DNA of 64,000 nucleotides from Ruegeria arenilitoris (GTDB lineage: Bacteria > Pseudomonadota > Alphaproteobacteria > Rhodobacterales > Rhodobacteraceae): assembly GCF_013032445.1 (NCBI RefSeq), contig NZ_WQCA01000011.1:62001-126000 (forward strand). The letters run 5' to 3'. The notes beneath the pieces were generated by a model. The model ran no database searches and had not been told where the DNA came from. It was given only the letters and a program-made list of their open reading frames with translations. Shown one piece after another: positions 1 through 8,812 of the stretch. Within the stretch, counting starts at the first letter, position 1, and every line of letters starts with the position of its first letter. The position numbers and the translations under genes were made by a program.

Positions 1-177
1 GCAAAAACTGGGCCTTATGGGGAAAGTTTGCTGAAATGCTGCATATGTGACTAACGACTTTTAAAGACGTTGCCTTGAAAGTTGTAACGGTGGCATAAAA
101 CGTCAATTGCCCGGCACCACTCTGGACCATCCAGCTCCTGGGCAAGCTCGCGTAACAAAAAAGGGCAGAGCGCACGC

Positions 178-1188
178 GTGAGCCTGTTGGCTTCATACCG
201 GATGAGATTGCGGCGCAAGCGCCGCCTTGCGCGTTGTCTTCGAAAGCGGCGGCAGCTGAAACCGATGTCCGACAGGACCGCCAACATCCGACGCAACGAC
301 GTGTTGTTGATGAGTGTGCTACGGAACGAAAAAATCCGTCTGCCCTATTTTCTGGAATACTACCGCAAGCTTGGCGTTGACCATTTCCTTTTCATCGACA
401 ATGACAGCGATGACGGCTCGCGCGAGTATCTGGCCAGCCAGCCCGACGCCTCGGTCTGGCACGCGCGGGCCAGCTACAAACGGGCCTCTTTCGGGCTAGA
501 CTGGTCGAACTATCTGCTGCGTAAATACGCGCATGGGCACTGGGTTCTGACCGTCGATCCCGATGAGTTCTTCATCTACCCGTTCTGCGACACCCGCCCG
601 ATCCGTGCCCTGACCGATTGGCTGGACGGCTGCGCGGTGCGCAGCTTTGGGACCATGCTGATCGACATGTACCCGCAGGGACCTTTGGACGCGGAACCCT
701 ATCGCGAAGGCAAGGACCCGTTTCAGATCGCTCGCTGGTTCGATGCTGGAAATTACATGATCACAAAAAACCCGGATTACGGGAACCTGTGGATCCAGGG
801 CGGCCCGCGCGCACGGGTGTTTTTCCGCGACACCCCCTCGAAGGCACCGGCTCTGAACAAGATCCCTCTGGTCAAATGGGACCGGCGTTATGTCTATGTC
901 AGCTCAACCCATTCACTGCTGCCGCGCGGGCTGAATCAGGTCTATGACGAATGGGGCGGCGAAAAAACCAGCGGTGCGTTGCTGCATGCCAAGCTGATCA
1001 GCACATTGGGTGAAAAAGCCGCCGAAGAGATGCAGCGCCGCGAACACTATCGCCGTTCGGGCGAGTACCGCGCCTATACCGAAGGGCTGGGTGACAAGCC
1101 GGTGTTCTGGTGTGACCGATCCGAGAAATTCATCAACTGGCGGCAGCTTGAGATTCTGGGCCTGATGTCAAAGGGAAACTGGGCATGA
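178..1188 (+). CDS. Glycosyltransferase family 2-like protein
   Basis: Probable cytoplasmic GT2-like glycosyltransferase that would add a sugar to a surface polysaccharide; donor and acceptor cannot be read from sequence. The GT-A core runs from about residue 40 to 300, with the nucleotide-binding signature DNDSDDGS (about 74-81) and an acidic metal-binding type motif VDPDEF (about 126-131). The N-terminal 30 residues are very Arg/Lys-rich. The start used is GTG at 178; an in-frame ATG at 265 (residue 30) is the alternative and would drop the basic tail, which I recall as present in related rhodobacteral proteins. It overlaps the next gene by four bases (ATGA), so the two are probably translationally coupled. 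Family level is fairly sure, substrate unknown. Confidence 0.85.
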   Translation: MSLLASYRMRLRRKRRLARCLRKRRQLKPMSDRTANIRRNDVLLMSVLRNEKIRLPYFLEYYRKLGVDHFLFIDNDSDDGSREYLASQPDASVWHARASYKRASFGLDWSNYLLRKYAHGHWVLTVDPDEFFIYPFCDTRPIRALTDWLDGCAVRSFGTMLIDMYPQGPLDAEPYREGKDPFQIARWFDAGNYMITKNPDYGNLWIQGGPRARVFFRDTPSKAPALNKIPLVKWDRRYVYVSSTHSLLPRGLNQVYDEWGGEKTSGALLHAKLISTLGEKAAEEMQRREHYRRSGEYRAYTEGLGDKPVFWCDRSEKFINWRQLEILGLMSKGNWA

Positions 1189-2885
1189 GTCGCTTGGGCG
1201 TTGCCATGCTGGTTCACACAGCTCTGGACCGAGCCGAGCAAGTGGCGCGCCACTGGACGAAGTCGGGCTGCCCGGTGGTGATCCACGTGGATCGCAAGGT
1301 ACCCGCCCATGAGTTTTCCGAATTCGTCACTGCTTGCGCGGACAACCCGCTAATCCGGTTCTCAGAGCGTCACACCTGCGACTGGGGCGGGTGGGGCATT
1401 GTAGCGGCTTCGCAATCCGCAGCCGAAATGATGCTGAACACCTATCCGGACGTGCATCATGTCTACCTGTCTTCGGGCGCGTGCCTGCCGTTGAGACCGG
1501 TGGGGGAACTAGTCGAATACCTCGCGGATCGACCCCGCGTCGATTTCATCGAAAGCGCCACGACAGCCGATGTTAGCTGGACCATCGGGGGACTGGATAA
1601 GGAACGCTTTACCCTGCGGTTTCCATTCTCCTGGCGCAAGAACCGCAAACTGTTCGACGCCTATGTGAAACTGCAGCGTGCTACGGGCATGCGCCGCAAG
1701 ATCCCTGAGGGTTTGGTGCCCCATATGGGCAGCCAGTGGTGGTGTCTGACGCGCCAGACCCTGTCAGCCATTCTGCAGGACCCAAAACGCCGGACGTATG
1801 ATCGTTATTTCCGGCGGGTCTGGATTCCGGATGAAAGCTACTTCCAGACGCTGGCTCGGTTGTATTCCACCCACATCGAAAGTCGGTCGTTAACTCTGTC
1901 CAAATTCGACTATCAGGGGCGGCCGCACATTTTCTATGACGACCATTTGCAACTGCTGCGCCGATCCGATTGCTTCGTAGCCCGGAAAATCTGGCCGCGT
2001 GCGGATCGGCTGTATCAATCCTTCCTGACGGATCAGAACAGCGCCATGCGTCCGGCCGAACCCAACCCCGGCAAGATCGACCGATTGTTTTCCAAAGCGG
2101 TTGAACGTCGCACCCGCGGGCGCGACGGTCTATATATGCAAAGCCGCTTTCCCCGACATGGCAGCGAGAACGGGCTGACATCCTATCCCTATTCGGTTTT
2201 TCAGGGCTTTACCGAATTGTTTGAAGAGTTCGCGCCCTGGCTAGCAAAGACCACCGGAGCACGGGTACATGGGCATCTGTTTGGTCCCGCGCGCGCCGAA
2301 TTTGCCGGGGGAGAAACAATCACCAACGGAGCCCTCAGCAATTGCGCCGTTTTGCGGGATTATAATCCGACTGCTTTTGTCTCGAATCTGATCTGGAACA
2401 CACGAGGCGAGCGGCAGTGCTTTCAATTCGGCCCTGAAGATTCCCAACAGATCAACTGGTTTTTGGCGCGCGACAAGAACGCGCAAATCTCAGTCATTAC
2501 CGGCGCTTGGGCGATACCACTATTTCGGTCCAACAAGAATTTCACCGACATCCGTAACGAGGCTGCCCGCCTGCAACAGATCGAAACCAAACAGCTTGAG
2601 GTCTTAAATTCGGTCTGGACCAAGGCTCGGGTGCGCACCTGGTCTCTGGCCGAGTTCGTAGAATCTCCGATGGAGCCTCTGCAGACCGTGATCGACGAAA
2701 TCGGATCCAACAGATCCAGCCATCTGACCGAAGCGCCGGTGATGGTTGATCTTTCGGGCTTTGGAAAATTCCTGCAAAACCTGAAGAATCAGGGCATGCA
2801 TCCTTACTTGATGGGTGACTTTCCCGCTGACGATGTGTTTGGCGCAAGCGTCAGGCCTTACAAGAAACCGTATCTGGTGCAATAG
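1185..2885 (+). CDS. Core-2/I-branching type glycosyltransferase (GT14-like) with extra C-terminal domain
   Basis: The N-terminal half (about residues 1-260) resembles GT14 beta-1,6-N-acetylglucosaminyltransferases: an early HVD motif (34-36), DWGGWG (66-71), a core VYLSSGACLPLR region (about 93-104) equivalent to the 'LSGxDxPL' signature, SQWWCLTR, and the acidic PDESYFQTL motif (about 219-227). The remaining 300 residues form a second domain that I associate with the uncharacterised DUF5927-type tail seen on roseobacter GT14 proteins. It probably transfers an amino sugar onto a capsule, exopolysaccharide or LPS glycan. It sits between a GT2 and a sulfotransferase gene, with only three bases to the next. 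The donor sugar is inferred from the family only. Confidence 0.82.
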   Translation: MSRLGVAMLVHTALDRAEQVARHWTKSGCPVVIHVDRKVPAHEFSEFVTACADNPLIRFSERHTCDWGGWGIVAASQSAAEMMLNTYPDVHHVYLSSGACLPLRPVGELVEYLADRPRVDFIESATTADVSWTIGGLDKERFTLRFPFSWRKNRKLFDAYVKLQRATGMRRKIPEGLVPHMGSQWWCLTRQTLSAILQDPKRRTYDRYFRRVWIPDESYFQTLARLYSTHIESRSLTLSKFDYQGRPHIFYDDHLQLLRRSDCFVARKIWPRADRLYQSFLTDQNSAMRPAEPNPGKIDRLFSKAVERRTRGRDGLYMQSRFPRHGSENGLTSYPYSVFQGFTELFEEFAPWLAKTTGARVHGHLFGPARAEFAGGETITNGALSNCAVLRDYNPTAFVSNLIWNTRGERQCFQFGPEDSQQINWFLARDKNAQISVITGAWAIPLFRSNKNFTDIRNEAARLQQIETKQLEVLNSVWTKARVRTWSLAEFVESPMEPLQTVIDEIGSNRSSHLTEAPVMVDLSGFGKFLQNLKNQGMHPYLMGDFPADDVFGASVRPYKKPYLVQ

Positions 2886-2888
2886 CCT

Positions 2889-4337
2889 GTGATGACTTCT
2901 GATTTTGACTATTTCATCATTCTCGGCGCCATGCGTACCGGGTCCAATCTGTTAGAATTCAACCTGAACGCTCTGGACGGCGTCACCTGCCATGGTGAGG
3001 CGTTTAATCCTCATTTCATCGGCCGCCTCAAATCCGAAAGCTTGCTGGACGTAACGCTTGAAGAACGTGACAACGACCCTATGAAACTGGTCCAGGCGAT
3101 CAAAACCGCCCCGGGGGAACTCAACGGATTTCGGTTCTTTCAGGGCCACGATCCCCGCTTGTTAGAGCCTGTTCTGAACGATCCACGCTGCGCCAAGATT
3201 ATTCTGACGCGCAACCCGTTAGACAGCTACGTCTCATTGAAAATTGCACGAAAAACCAAACAATGGCAGTTGAAGAACGTCAAACGCCGACGCGAAGCGC
3301 GGATCGAGTTTGATGCGCAGGAATTCCAGAATTACCTCGATCAGCAGCAAAACTTTCAACAGCTGCTTCTCAACGCGCTTCAGACCACGGGGCAGACGGC
3401 ATACTATATTGCTTATGACGATCTGACCAACCTGGATGTATTAAACGGCCTTGCAACATGGCTGGGGGTAAAATCCCGGCTTTCTTCGATCGACAATACG
3501 ATCAAGCCGCAGAATCCCGAACCTGTCCTGTCTAAAATAACAAATCCCCAAGAGGCAGATCAGGCGCTGGCCAGTGTTGACAGTTTCAACCTGCATCGCA
3601 CACCAAACTTCGAGCCTCGGCGCGGCCCCGCCGTTGCTACATACATCGCGGCCCCGAACACGTCTTTAATGTATCTACCGGTGCGCAGCGGTATTGAAGG
3701 AACGATAACGCAATGGTTGGCTGACCTGGATGACATTGACCAACGTGAATTGATCACCAGTCAGAACAGAAAACAAACGCAGCAGTGGCGGCAAGCCCAT
3801 CCGGGGCATCGTAAATTCACGGTGCTGCGTCACCCTCTGGCGCGGGCGCATTCTGCTTTTTGTTCGTATATCCTCAGCACTGAACCCGGCGCCTATCTGA
3901 AAATCCGAAATATGCTGCGCAATCGCTTCAAGGTTCCGATCCCCGGCCAGCTGCGCAAGGACAATTACCCAGCAGACCAGCATTATGAGGCATTTTCGGC
4001 CTTCCTTTCCTTTCTGCGCCAGAACCTTGCCGGGCAGACACCGATACGCGTGGACGGTGTGTGGTGCAGTCAATCTCAGGTGCTGGAAGGAATGGCTTCT
4101 TTCGCATTGCCCGACCTGATCTTGCGTGAAGACGAGATTGCAGTGGCTCTACCCGATATTGCGCGCCGCTTGGGGCATGACAACCCGCCAATTCCCGGCC
4201 TCAGCGCACCGGATTCACCATTCACTCTGGCAGAAATATACGATGACAAGCTTGAGGCGCTGGCGACCGAAGCCTACCAGCGTGACTATATGCAGTTCGG
4301 GTTTGGGGACTGGAAGCCGCTTACGGACGCAGAGTGA
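2889..4337 (+). CDS. Two-domain sulfotransferase
   Basis: Predicted PAPS-dependent sulfotransferase. The N-terminal half has a 5'-phosphosulfate-binding loop AMRTGSNLL (about 14-22) and a 3'-phosphate-binding segment ILTRNPLDSYVSL (about 105-117). The C-terminal half repeats the logic of the sulfotransferase family 2 fold, with SLMYLPVRSGIEGT (about 258-271) and VLRHPLARAHSAF (about 312-324). Two sulfotransferase-like modules in one chain of 482 residues suggests a fusion. With the two upstream glycosyltransferases it probably decorates a surface glycan with sulfate. The start is GTG at 2889 with an ATG directly after it at 2892. The gene looks richer in A/T-ending codons than the core genes to the right. 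It overlaps the convergent L,D-transpeptidase gene by 17 bases. Confidence 0.82.
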   Translation: MMTSDFDYFIILGAMRTGSNLLEFNLNALDGVTCHGEAFNPHFIGRLKSESLLDVTLEERDNDPMKLVQAIKTAPGELNGFRFFQGHDPRLLEPVLNDPRCAKIILTRNPLDSYVSLKIARKTKQWQLKNVKRRREARIEFDAQEFQNYLDQQQNFQQLLLNALQTTGQTAYYIAYDDLTNLDVLNGLATWLGVKSRLSSIDNTIKPQNPEPVLSKITNPQEADQALASVDSFNLHRTPNFEPRRGPAVATYIAAPNTSLMYLPVRSGIEGTITQWLADLDDIDQRELITSQNRKQTQQWRQAHPGHRKFTVLRHPLARAHSAFCSYILSTEPGAYLKIRNMLRNRFKVPIPGQLRKDNYPADQHYEAFSAFLSFLRQNLAGQTPIRVDGVWCSQSQVLEGMASFALPDLILREDEIAVALPDIARRLGHDNPPIPGLSAPDSPFTLAEIYDDKLEALATEAYQRDYMQFGFGDWKPLTDAE

Positions 4338-4839
4338 TCAGCGTGCCTTTGTTTACCATCGCATAGATCTCTTCGATCTCTTCATTCTTGACTGCGATAC
4401 AGCCCGCGGTCCAATCCGCCGTCTTCTTGGCACGTTTCCGTTCCGACCGCTTTTTGGGCTGGCCGTGAATGAAAATGTCGCCACCCGGATCAACACCTGC
4501 CGCCTTGGCTTGCGCGATGTCCTCCGAGTTCGGATATGAGATCCCCAGCGAAAGGTGATACCGACTGTTTGGGTTGCGGCGGTCAATCAGATAGCTTCCC
4601 TCGGGTGTACGACCATCGCCGCGCTTGGTCTTGGTGCCGTTTGGCGCAAAGCCCAGATCAACCTTGTATTCCTTCAGGACGGTTTCATTGTGCAGAAGGT
4701 ACATCTTCCGCGCGCCCTTGTTGATGACCAAAGAGGTCACCTGAGGGCCATCATAAGTCAGAAATCGCGGGCCGGCCGATGCACAGGCCGAAAGGCCCAG
4801 CGTTGCCATAGCGCCCAATCCAAATGCTCGACGATCCAT
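4321..4839 (-). CDS. L,D-transpeptidase (YkuD) lipoprotein
   Basis: Periplasmic L,D-transpeptidase that would form 3-3 peptidoglycan cross-links or attach proteins to peptidoglycan. Residues 1-19 look like a lipoprotein signal ending in the lipobox LSAC (Cys19). The YkuD catalytic signature is present: HGQP (His125) and DWTAGCIAV (Cys147 as nucleophile). At 172 residues it is a short single-domain form without LysM or SH3 modules. Its end overlaps the convergent sulfotransferase gene. The 56-base gap upstream, between this gene and the channel gene, carries an A/T-rich CATAAT element that could be a -10 box but has no convincing -35. Confidence 0.92.
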   Translation of the reverse strand: MDRRAFGLGAMATLGLSACASAGPRFLTYDGPQVTSLVINKGARKMYLLHNETVLKEYKVDLGFAPNGTKTKRGDGRTPEGSYLIDRRNPNSRYHLSLGISYPNSEDIAQAKAAGVDPGGDIFIHGQPKKRSERKRAKKTADWTAGCIAVKNEEIEEIYAMVNKGTLITLRP

Positions 4840-4895
4840 GTTTCACTGCCTGCTCGTTTTTTTCAGCATTATGCCAGAAAATGGAAAAACTGAAA

Positions 4896-5681
4896 TCACT
4901 TTTTGCTGTTTGATTGCTCAGTCAGGCGACGTTCGATGCTTTCCAGTCGCTCCAGCACCTCATCACGATAAGCGTCGGTTTTTACTTCGTCCTCTGCATG
5001 GTGCGCATCCTGCATCGAGTTCACAATCAAACCGACCAACAGGTTCACCACTGCGAATGTGGTGACCATGATGAAGGGCACGAAGAACAACCAGGCGTAG
5101 GGGTACACCTCCATCACCGGACGCACGATTCCCATGGACCAGCTTTCCAGCGTCATGATCTGGAACAGCGTATAGGCCGACAGGCCCAGATCGCCGAACC
5201 AATCGGGGAAAGAGGTCGAAAACAGCTTGGTCGAGATCACGGCGCCAATATAGAACAAGATCGCCATCAGCAGGAACACGCTGGCCATGCCCGGCAAGGC
5301 CGAAATGAACCCCTCGACCACCCGGCGCAGGCGCGGCGCGACCGAGATGACGCGCAGAACCCGCAGAATACGCAGCGCCCGCAGGACCGACAGACCACCT
5401 GCACTGGGGACCAAGGCGATTCCGACGACGATGAAGTCGAAGACGTTCCAACCGTTTGTGAAGAATCGCCGCCCGGTCGCTATCAATTTCATCGTGATCT
5501 CAGCCACGAAGATTGTCAGACAGATACTGTCCAGCGTCACGATCAGAGGGCCTGCGGCCTCCATCAGGGTGGGCGAAGTCTCCATCCCCAGAAGGATGGC
5601 GTTGAAAATGATGACCCCCGTGATGAACCGGCCAAAAGTGGGATTTTCAATGATGCCCAGCAGGCGTTGATTGAATCCCAT
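4896..5681 (-). CDS. Bacterial voltage-gated sodium channel (NaChBac type)
   Basis: Inner-membrane ion channel subunit with one six-helix unit that would assemble as a tetramer. The S4 voltage sensor is clear: arginines every third residue in the stretch about 101-120 (RALRILRVLRVISVAPRLRR). The pore loop holds TLESWSM (about 177-183), the selectivity-filter sequence typical of sodium-selective NavBac channels. A charged coiled C-terminal tail (about 225-261) fits the family's tetramerisation helix. The start ATG at 5681 is preceded by AGGAG at good spacing. An upstream ATG at 5705 overlaps the stop of the methyltransferase gene (ATGA) and would add eight residues. A similar channel (NavSp1) is known from Ruegeria (Silicibacter) pomeroyi. 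Confidence 0.92.
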   Translation of the reverse strand: MGFNQRLLGIIENPTFGRFITGVIIFNAILLGMETSPTLMEAAGPLIVTLDSICLTIFVAEITMKLIATGRRFFTNGWNVFDFIVVGIALVPSAGGLSVLRALRILRVLRVISVAPRLRRVVEGFISALPGMASVFLLMAILFYIGAVISTKLFSTSFPDWFGDLGLSAYTLFQIMTLESWSMGIVRPVMEVYPYAWLFFVPFIMVTTFAVVNLLVGLIVNSMQDAHHAEDEVKTDAYRDEVLERLESIERRLTEQSNSKK

Positions 5682-5701
5682 TGTGACTTTCTCCTGTGTG
5701 C

Positions 5702-6931
5702 TCATGCTGCAGACCCCAAGACAAACCGCGCGGCGAGTTCGGTGTGTGATGACCACCGAAATTGGTCCACCACCTGCACCCATTCAAGGGTGTAGCCAGT
5801 GTTAGCCAGCGTTTTTGCATCCCGCGCAAAGGTGACCGGGTTGCATGAGACATAGGCCATCACCGGGCGCTGCGCCTGCGCCAGTTCGGCCACCTGCGCC
5901 TCGGCCCCTGCGCGGGGCGGGTCGATGACGACAGCGTCAAACGGTTTCAGTTCATCAGGCATCAGCGGGCGGCGGAAGAGATCGCGCGCCTCGGTTGTGA
6001 CGCGTTTCAAACCCTGCGCGCGACGCCAGCCCTGATCCAAAGCGTCGGTCATCGCGGCCTCACCTTCAACCGCGTGAACCTCGGCGGTTTCGGCAAGAGG
6101 CAATGAGAACGTACCGCTGCCCGCAAACAGGTCAACAACACGCTTTGCACCCCGCGTGGCCTGCAGAACCGCCTGTAATAGAGCCTGTTCTCCATCTTTC
6201 GTCGCCTGCAGAAACGCGCCCGGCGGCGGCACAACCCCGGCCAAGCCGAACCGCTGCACCGGAGGCTGGCGCATGGCGATCACCTCACCATCCCAACTGA
6301 GCCTCGCCAGACCATGTTTCTCGGTCGCTTGCGCCAGGGCTAACTCCAGCGGGCCGTCCAACGGCTTGCCGCCCTCGACGGCCACGTCCAGCCCACCTTC
6401 GGAAAGGGTCAGCGTCACCGCCAGCACGCCCTTGCGGCTGCCACCCAGAACAGCCAGCGCTTCGGCCACCGGAATGGCGGCGATCAGGGCCGGGTCCAGC
6501 AAATGACAGTCGGGAATTTCAGTGATCGTGTCGGACGCTCGCCCATGAAACCCGGCCAGCGTGCCCTTTTTTGTCCGCCGCACCGCAATAGTCGCCCGGC
6601 GTCGTGATCGCTCGGGCGAGGTGTGAATTGGCCGCATCGGGGCATCGAGCCCCCGCGCGGCCAGCGCGTTGCGCACCACCGCGACCTTCCAATCGGCCAC
6701 GAAATCATCTGCGGCATGTTGCAGCTGACACCCACCGCAGGCCTTGTAGTGCCGACACGGTGCCTTGACCCGCTGGTCCGAGGGCACCTCGACCCGAATA
6801 TCGGTCAGTAACTGGCCAACCAAGGTGCCGCTGACCACCTCACCCGGCAAGGTGCGAGGTGCGTAAACGGGACCATCAGCGATGCCGTCGCCCTGATGGC
6901 CCAGGCGGTTTATGGTGAACTGCTGCGTCAT
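5702..6931 (-). CDS. RNA m5U methyltransferase, RlmD/TrmA family
   Basis: SAM-dependent 5-methyluridine RNA methyltransferase of the TrmA/RlmC/RlmD family; whether the target is tRNA or 23S rRNA cannot be decided here. An N-terminal TRAM-like segment (1-50) is followed by the cysteine set C59, C65, C68 (motif CGGCQ), which with a later Cys usually binds a 4Fe-4S cluster. The C-terminal Rossmann domain shows DLFAGSGTFSLPLAE (about 267-281), VIDPPRAG and the catalytic motif SCNPVTF. It lies 48 bases downstream of the ABC pair and its last codon overlaps a possible start of the channel gene, so it is probably co-transcribed with both. Confidence 0.9.
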   Translation of the reverse strand: MTQQFTINRLGHQGDGIADGPVYAPRTLPGEVVSGTLVGQLLTDIRVEVPSDQRVKAPCRHYKACGGCQLQHAADDFVADWKVAVVRNALAARGLDAPMRPIHTSPERSRRRATIAVRRTKKGTLAGFHGRASDTITEIPDCHLLDPALIAAIPVAEALAVLGGSRKGVLAVTLTLSEGGLDVAVEGGKPLDGPLELALAQATEKHGLARLSWDGEVIAMRQPPVQRFGLAGVVPPPGAFLQATKDGEQALLQAVLQATRGAKRVVDLFAGSGTFSLPLAETAEVHAVEGEAAMTDALDQGWRRAQGLKRVTTEARDLFRRPLMPDELKPFDAVVIDPPRAGAEAQVAELAQAQRPVMAYVSCNPVTFARDAKTLANTGYTLEWVQVVDQFRWSSHTELAARFVLGSAA

Positions 6932-6979
6932 GGAGGGCCTGATACCGGGGCTTTGCGCACAACAAAACCCCCGAGAGCG

Positions 6980-8812
6980 TTATTCCGCCGCTTCTGCCTG
7001 AATGAACCCGCCTGACTGACGGTGCCAGAACCGGGCATAGAGCCCGCCCTGCTCCAACAGCGCGCTATGGGTGCCGGTTTCAACGATGCGCCCCTCATCC
7101 AACACGATGATCCGATCCATCTCGCTGAGCGTGGACAGCCGGTGCGCAATCGCCAACACAGTCTTGCCCTGCATCACCCGATGCAGCGCCGTTTGAATTG
7201 ACGCCTCGACCTCGGAATCCAATGCAGAGGTCGCCTCATCCAGCACCAAAATCGGCGCGTCTTTCAGAATGGCGCGGGCCAGAGCAATCCGCTGCCGCTG
7301 TCCGCCGCTGAGTTTCACACCGCGCTCACCCAGATGCGCGTCATAGCCCTTGCGACCATGGGCATCCTGCAGGCTGAGAATGAATTCGTGTGCCTCGGCC
7401 TTTTTGGCGGCGGCGACCATTTCGTCCTCGGACGCATCGGGACGACCGTAAAGGATGTTCTCACGGGCTGAGCGGTTGAACATCGCAGTTTCCTGCGTGA
7501 CCATGCCGATCTGGCCGCGCAAACTGTCTTGCGTTACCCCGCTGACACCCTGCCCGTCGATGCGAATGGCGCCTTTTTCCCCGTCATAAAGCCGGAGCAG
7601 CAGCGAAACCAAGGTCGATTTCCCCGCCCCCGAAGCACCAACAATGCCAAGCTTTTCGCCCGGATGGACGGTCATGTTTATATCCGAAACACCCCCAACA
7701 TCGCGGCCATAGGCAAAGCTGACATGGTCGAAATCAATCTGCCCCGTCGTCACTTTCAGCGCGGTGGCGTCCCCCGCATCCTCAACCCGCTCGCGCTTCG
7801 CCAGTGTTTTCATACCGTTTTCGATCTCACCCACATTGGCATACAACCCCATGAGCGTGAAACTGACCCAGCCGGTCATCTGCGATACCCGGATCGAGAT
7901 CGCCCCTGCCGCCACGATATCCCCCGCCGTTGCAATTCCGTTGCGCCACAGCAGTAACGTCACGCCGATCAACAGGACCGGCAGAACGCCGGCCAGCACC
8001 ATCAGGATAAAGCGGAAGCTGGCAGAGAGCTTACCGAAGGCCAGCATCTTTTCCCGTAAATCGACCATCGAGTTCCGCGCGGCCTGATCCTCGAACGCGG
8101 AATGGGCGAACAGCTTGACGGTTTTGATGTTGGTGATCGTATCGACCACCTGCCCCGATACCATCGCCCGCGCCCCGGCCCGTGCCGACGACCGCACGCG
8201 GATACGCGGCAGGTACCAGCGGATTAGCAGGAAATAGACCACCAGCCAGCCGGCGAAAGGCAGGATCACCAGCGGATGAATAGACCCTAACAAAAGCAAA
8301 GAGCCCGCAAGCGACGCCAATGCAAAGACAATCGCGCTGATCGTTTCGGACACCACCGAGGCCATCGCGTTCGAGGTCTGCATCTGCTTCTGCGCGATCC
8401 GCCCCGCGAAATCATCGTCGAAATAGGTGACCGACTGACCCAACGTCCAGCGGTTCAGCTTGGCCAGAACCAAGGGCGGAATGTTGGGCATGACGACATA
8501 GTTGTTCGAAAACGCCGAAAACCCGAAAAATACAGGGCGCAACAGCATGAAGAACGCCGCGACGCCAAGGATCGTCCACAGGTTGCTGCCGGTCAGGATG
8601 TTCTCGGGCCCGCTCTCGGTCGCCAGATCGATCACCAGACCCAGCATCCAGGCTGTTCCAGCCTCCATCGCGCCCGCCGTTGCCGAGAAAAACGCCGCGA
8701 CAAAAATCATTGGCCACGCGCCCGACAAGCACCAGCGAATAAACGCCCCCAGCGTTTGCGGCGGGGGCGTTTCGGTATTTCTGAACGGATCGATCAGGTC
8801 GGCAACCTTCAT
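6980..8812 (-). CDS. ABC exporter half-transporter (permease-ATPase fusion), second of a pair
   Basis: Type IV (MsbA-like) ABC exporter with a six-helix transmembrane domain (about residues 30-330) fused to an ATPase domain (about 355-600). Visible motifs are Walker A GASGAGKST, signature LSGGQRQR, Walker B with catalytic Glu (LVLDEATSAL) and the H-loop AIAHRLS. All are intact, so this half can hydrolyse ATP. Its start overlaps the stop of the preceding exporter gene (ATGA) with GGAGG just upstream, so the two are translationally coupled and probably form a heterodimer. The substrate is unknown; lipid, peptide or drug export are all possible. Expression is likely subject to the leader region at 10687-10780. 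Confidence 0.92.
   Translation of the reverse strand: MKVADLIDPFRNTETPPPQTLGAFIRWCLSGAWPMIFVAAFFSATAGAMEAGTAWMLGLVIDLATESGPENILTGSNLWTILGVAAFFMLLRPVFFGFSAFSNNYVVMPNIPPLVLAKLNRWTLGQSVTYFDDDFAGRIAQKQMQTSNAMASVVSETISAIVFALASLAGSLLLLGSIHPLVILPFAGWLVVYFLLIRWYLPRIRVRSSARAGARAMVSGQVVDTITNIKTVKLFAHSAFEDQAARNSMVDLREKMLAFGKLSASFRFILMVLAGVLPVLLIGVTLLLWRNGIATAGDIVAAGAISIRVSQMTGWVSFTLMGLYANVGEIENGMKTLAKRERVEDAGDATALKVTTGQIDFDHVSFAYGRDVGGVSDINMTVHPGEKLGIVGASGAGKSTLVSLLLRLYDGEKGAIRIDGQGVSGVTQDSLRGQIGMVTQETAMFNRSARENILYGRPDASEDEMVAAAKKAEAHEFILSLQDAHGRKGYDAHLGERGVKLSGGQRQRIALARAILKDAPILVLDEATSALDSEVEASIQTALHRVMQGKTVLAIAHRLSTLSEMDRIIVLDEGRIVETGTHSALLEQGGLYARFWHRQSGGFIQAEAAE

Noticed and set aside
51..296. Reverse-strand 81-codon frame across the window start and the N-terminus of the GT2-like gene
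   Set aside because: Its arginine-rich half is the complement of the basic GT2 N-terminus, it lacks a ribosome binding site and resembles no family I know; the forward gene explains the region better.
5287..5670. Long forward frames opposite the sodium channel and similar ones opposite maeB, secB and hslU
   Set aside because: They are antisense frames produced by high-GC codon structure of well-identified genes.
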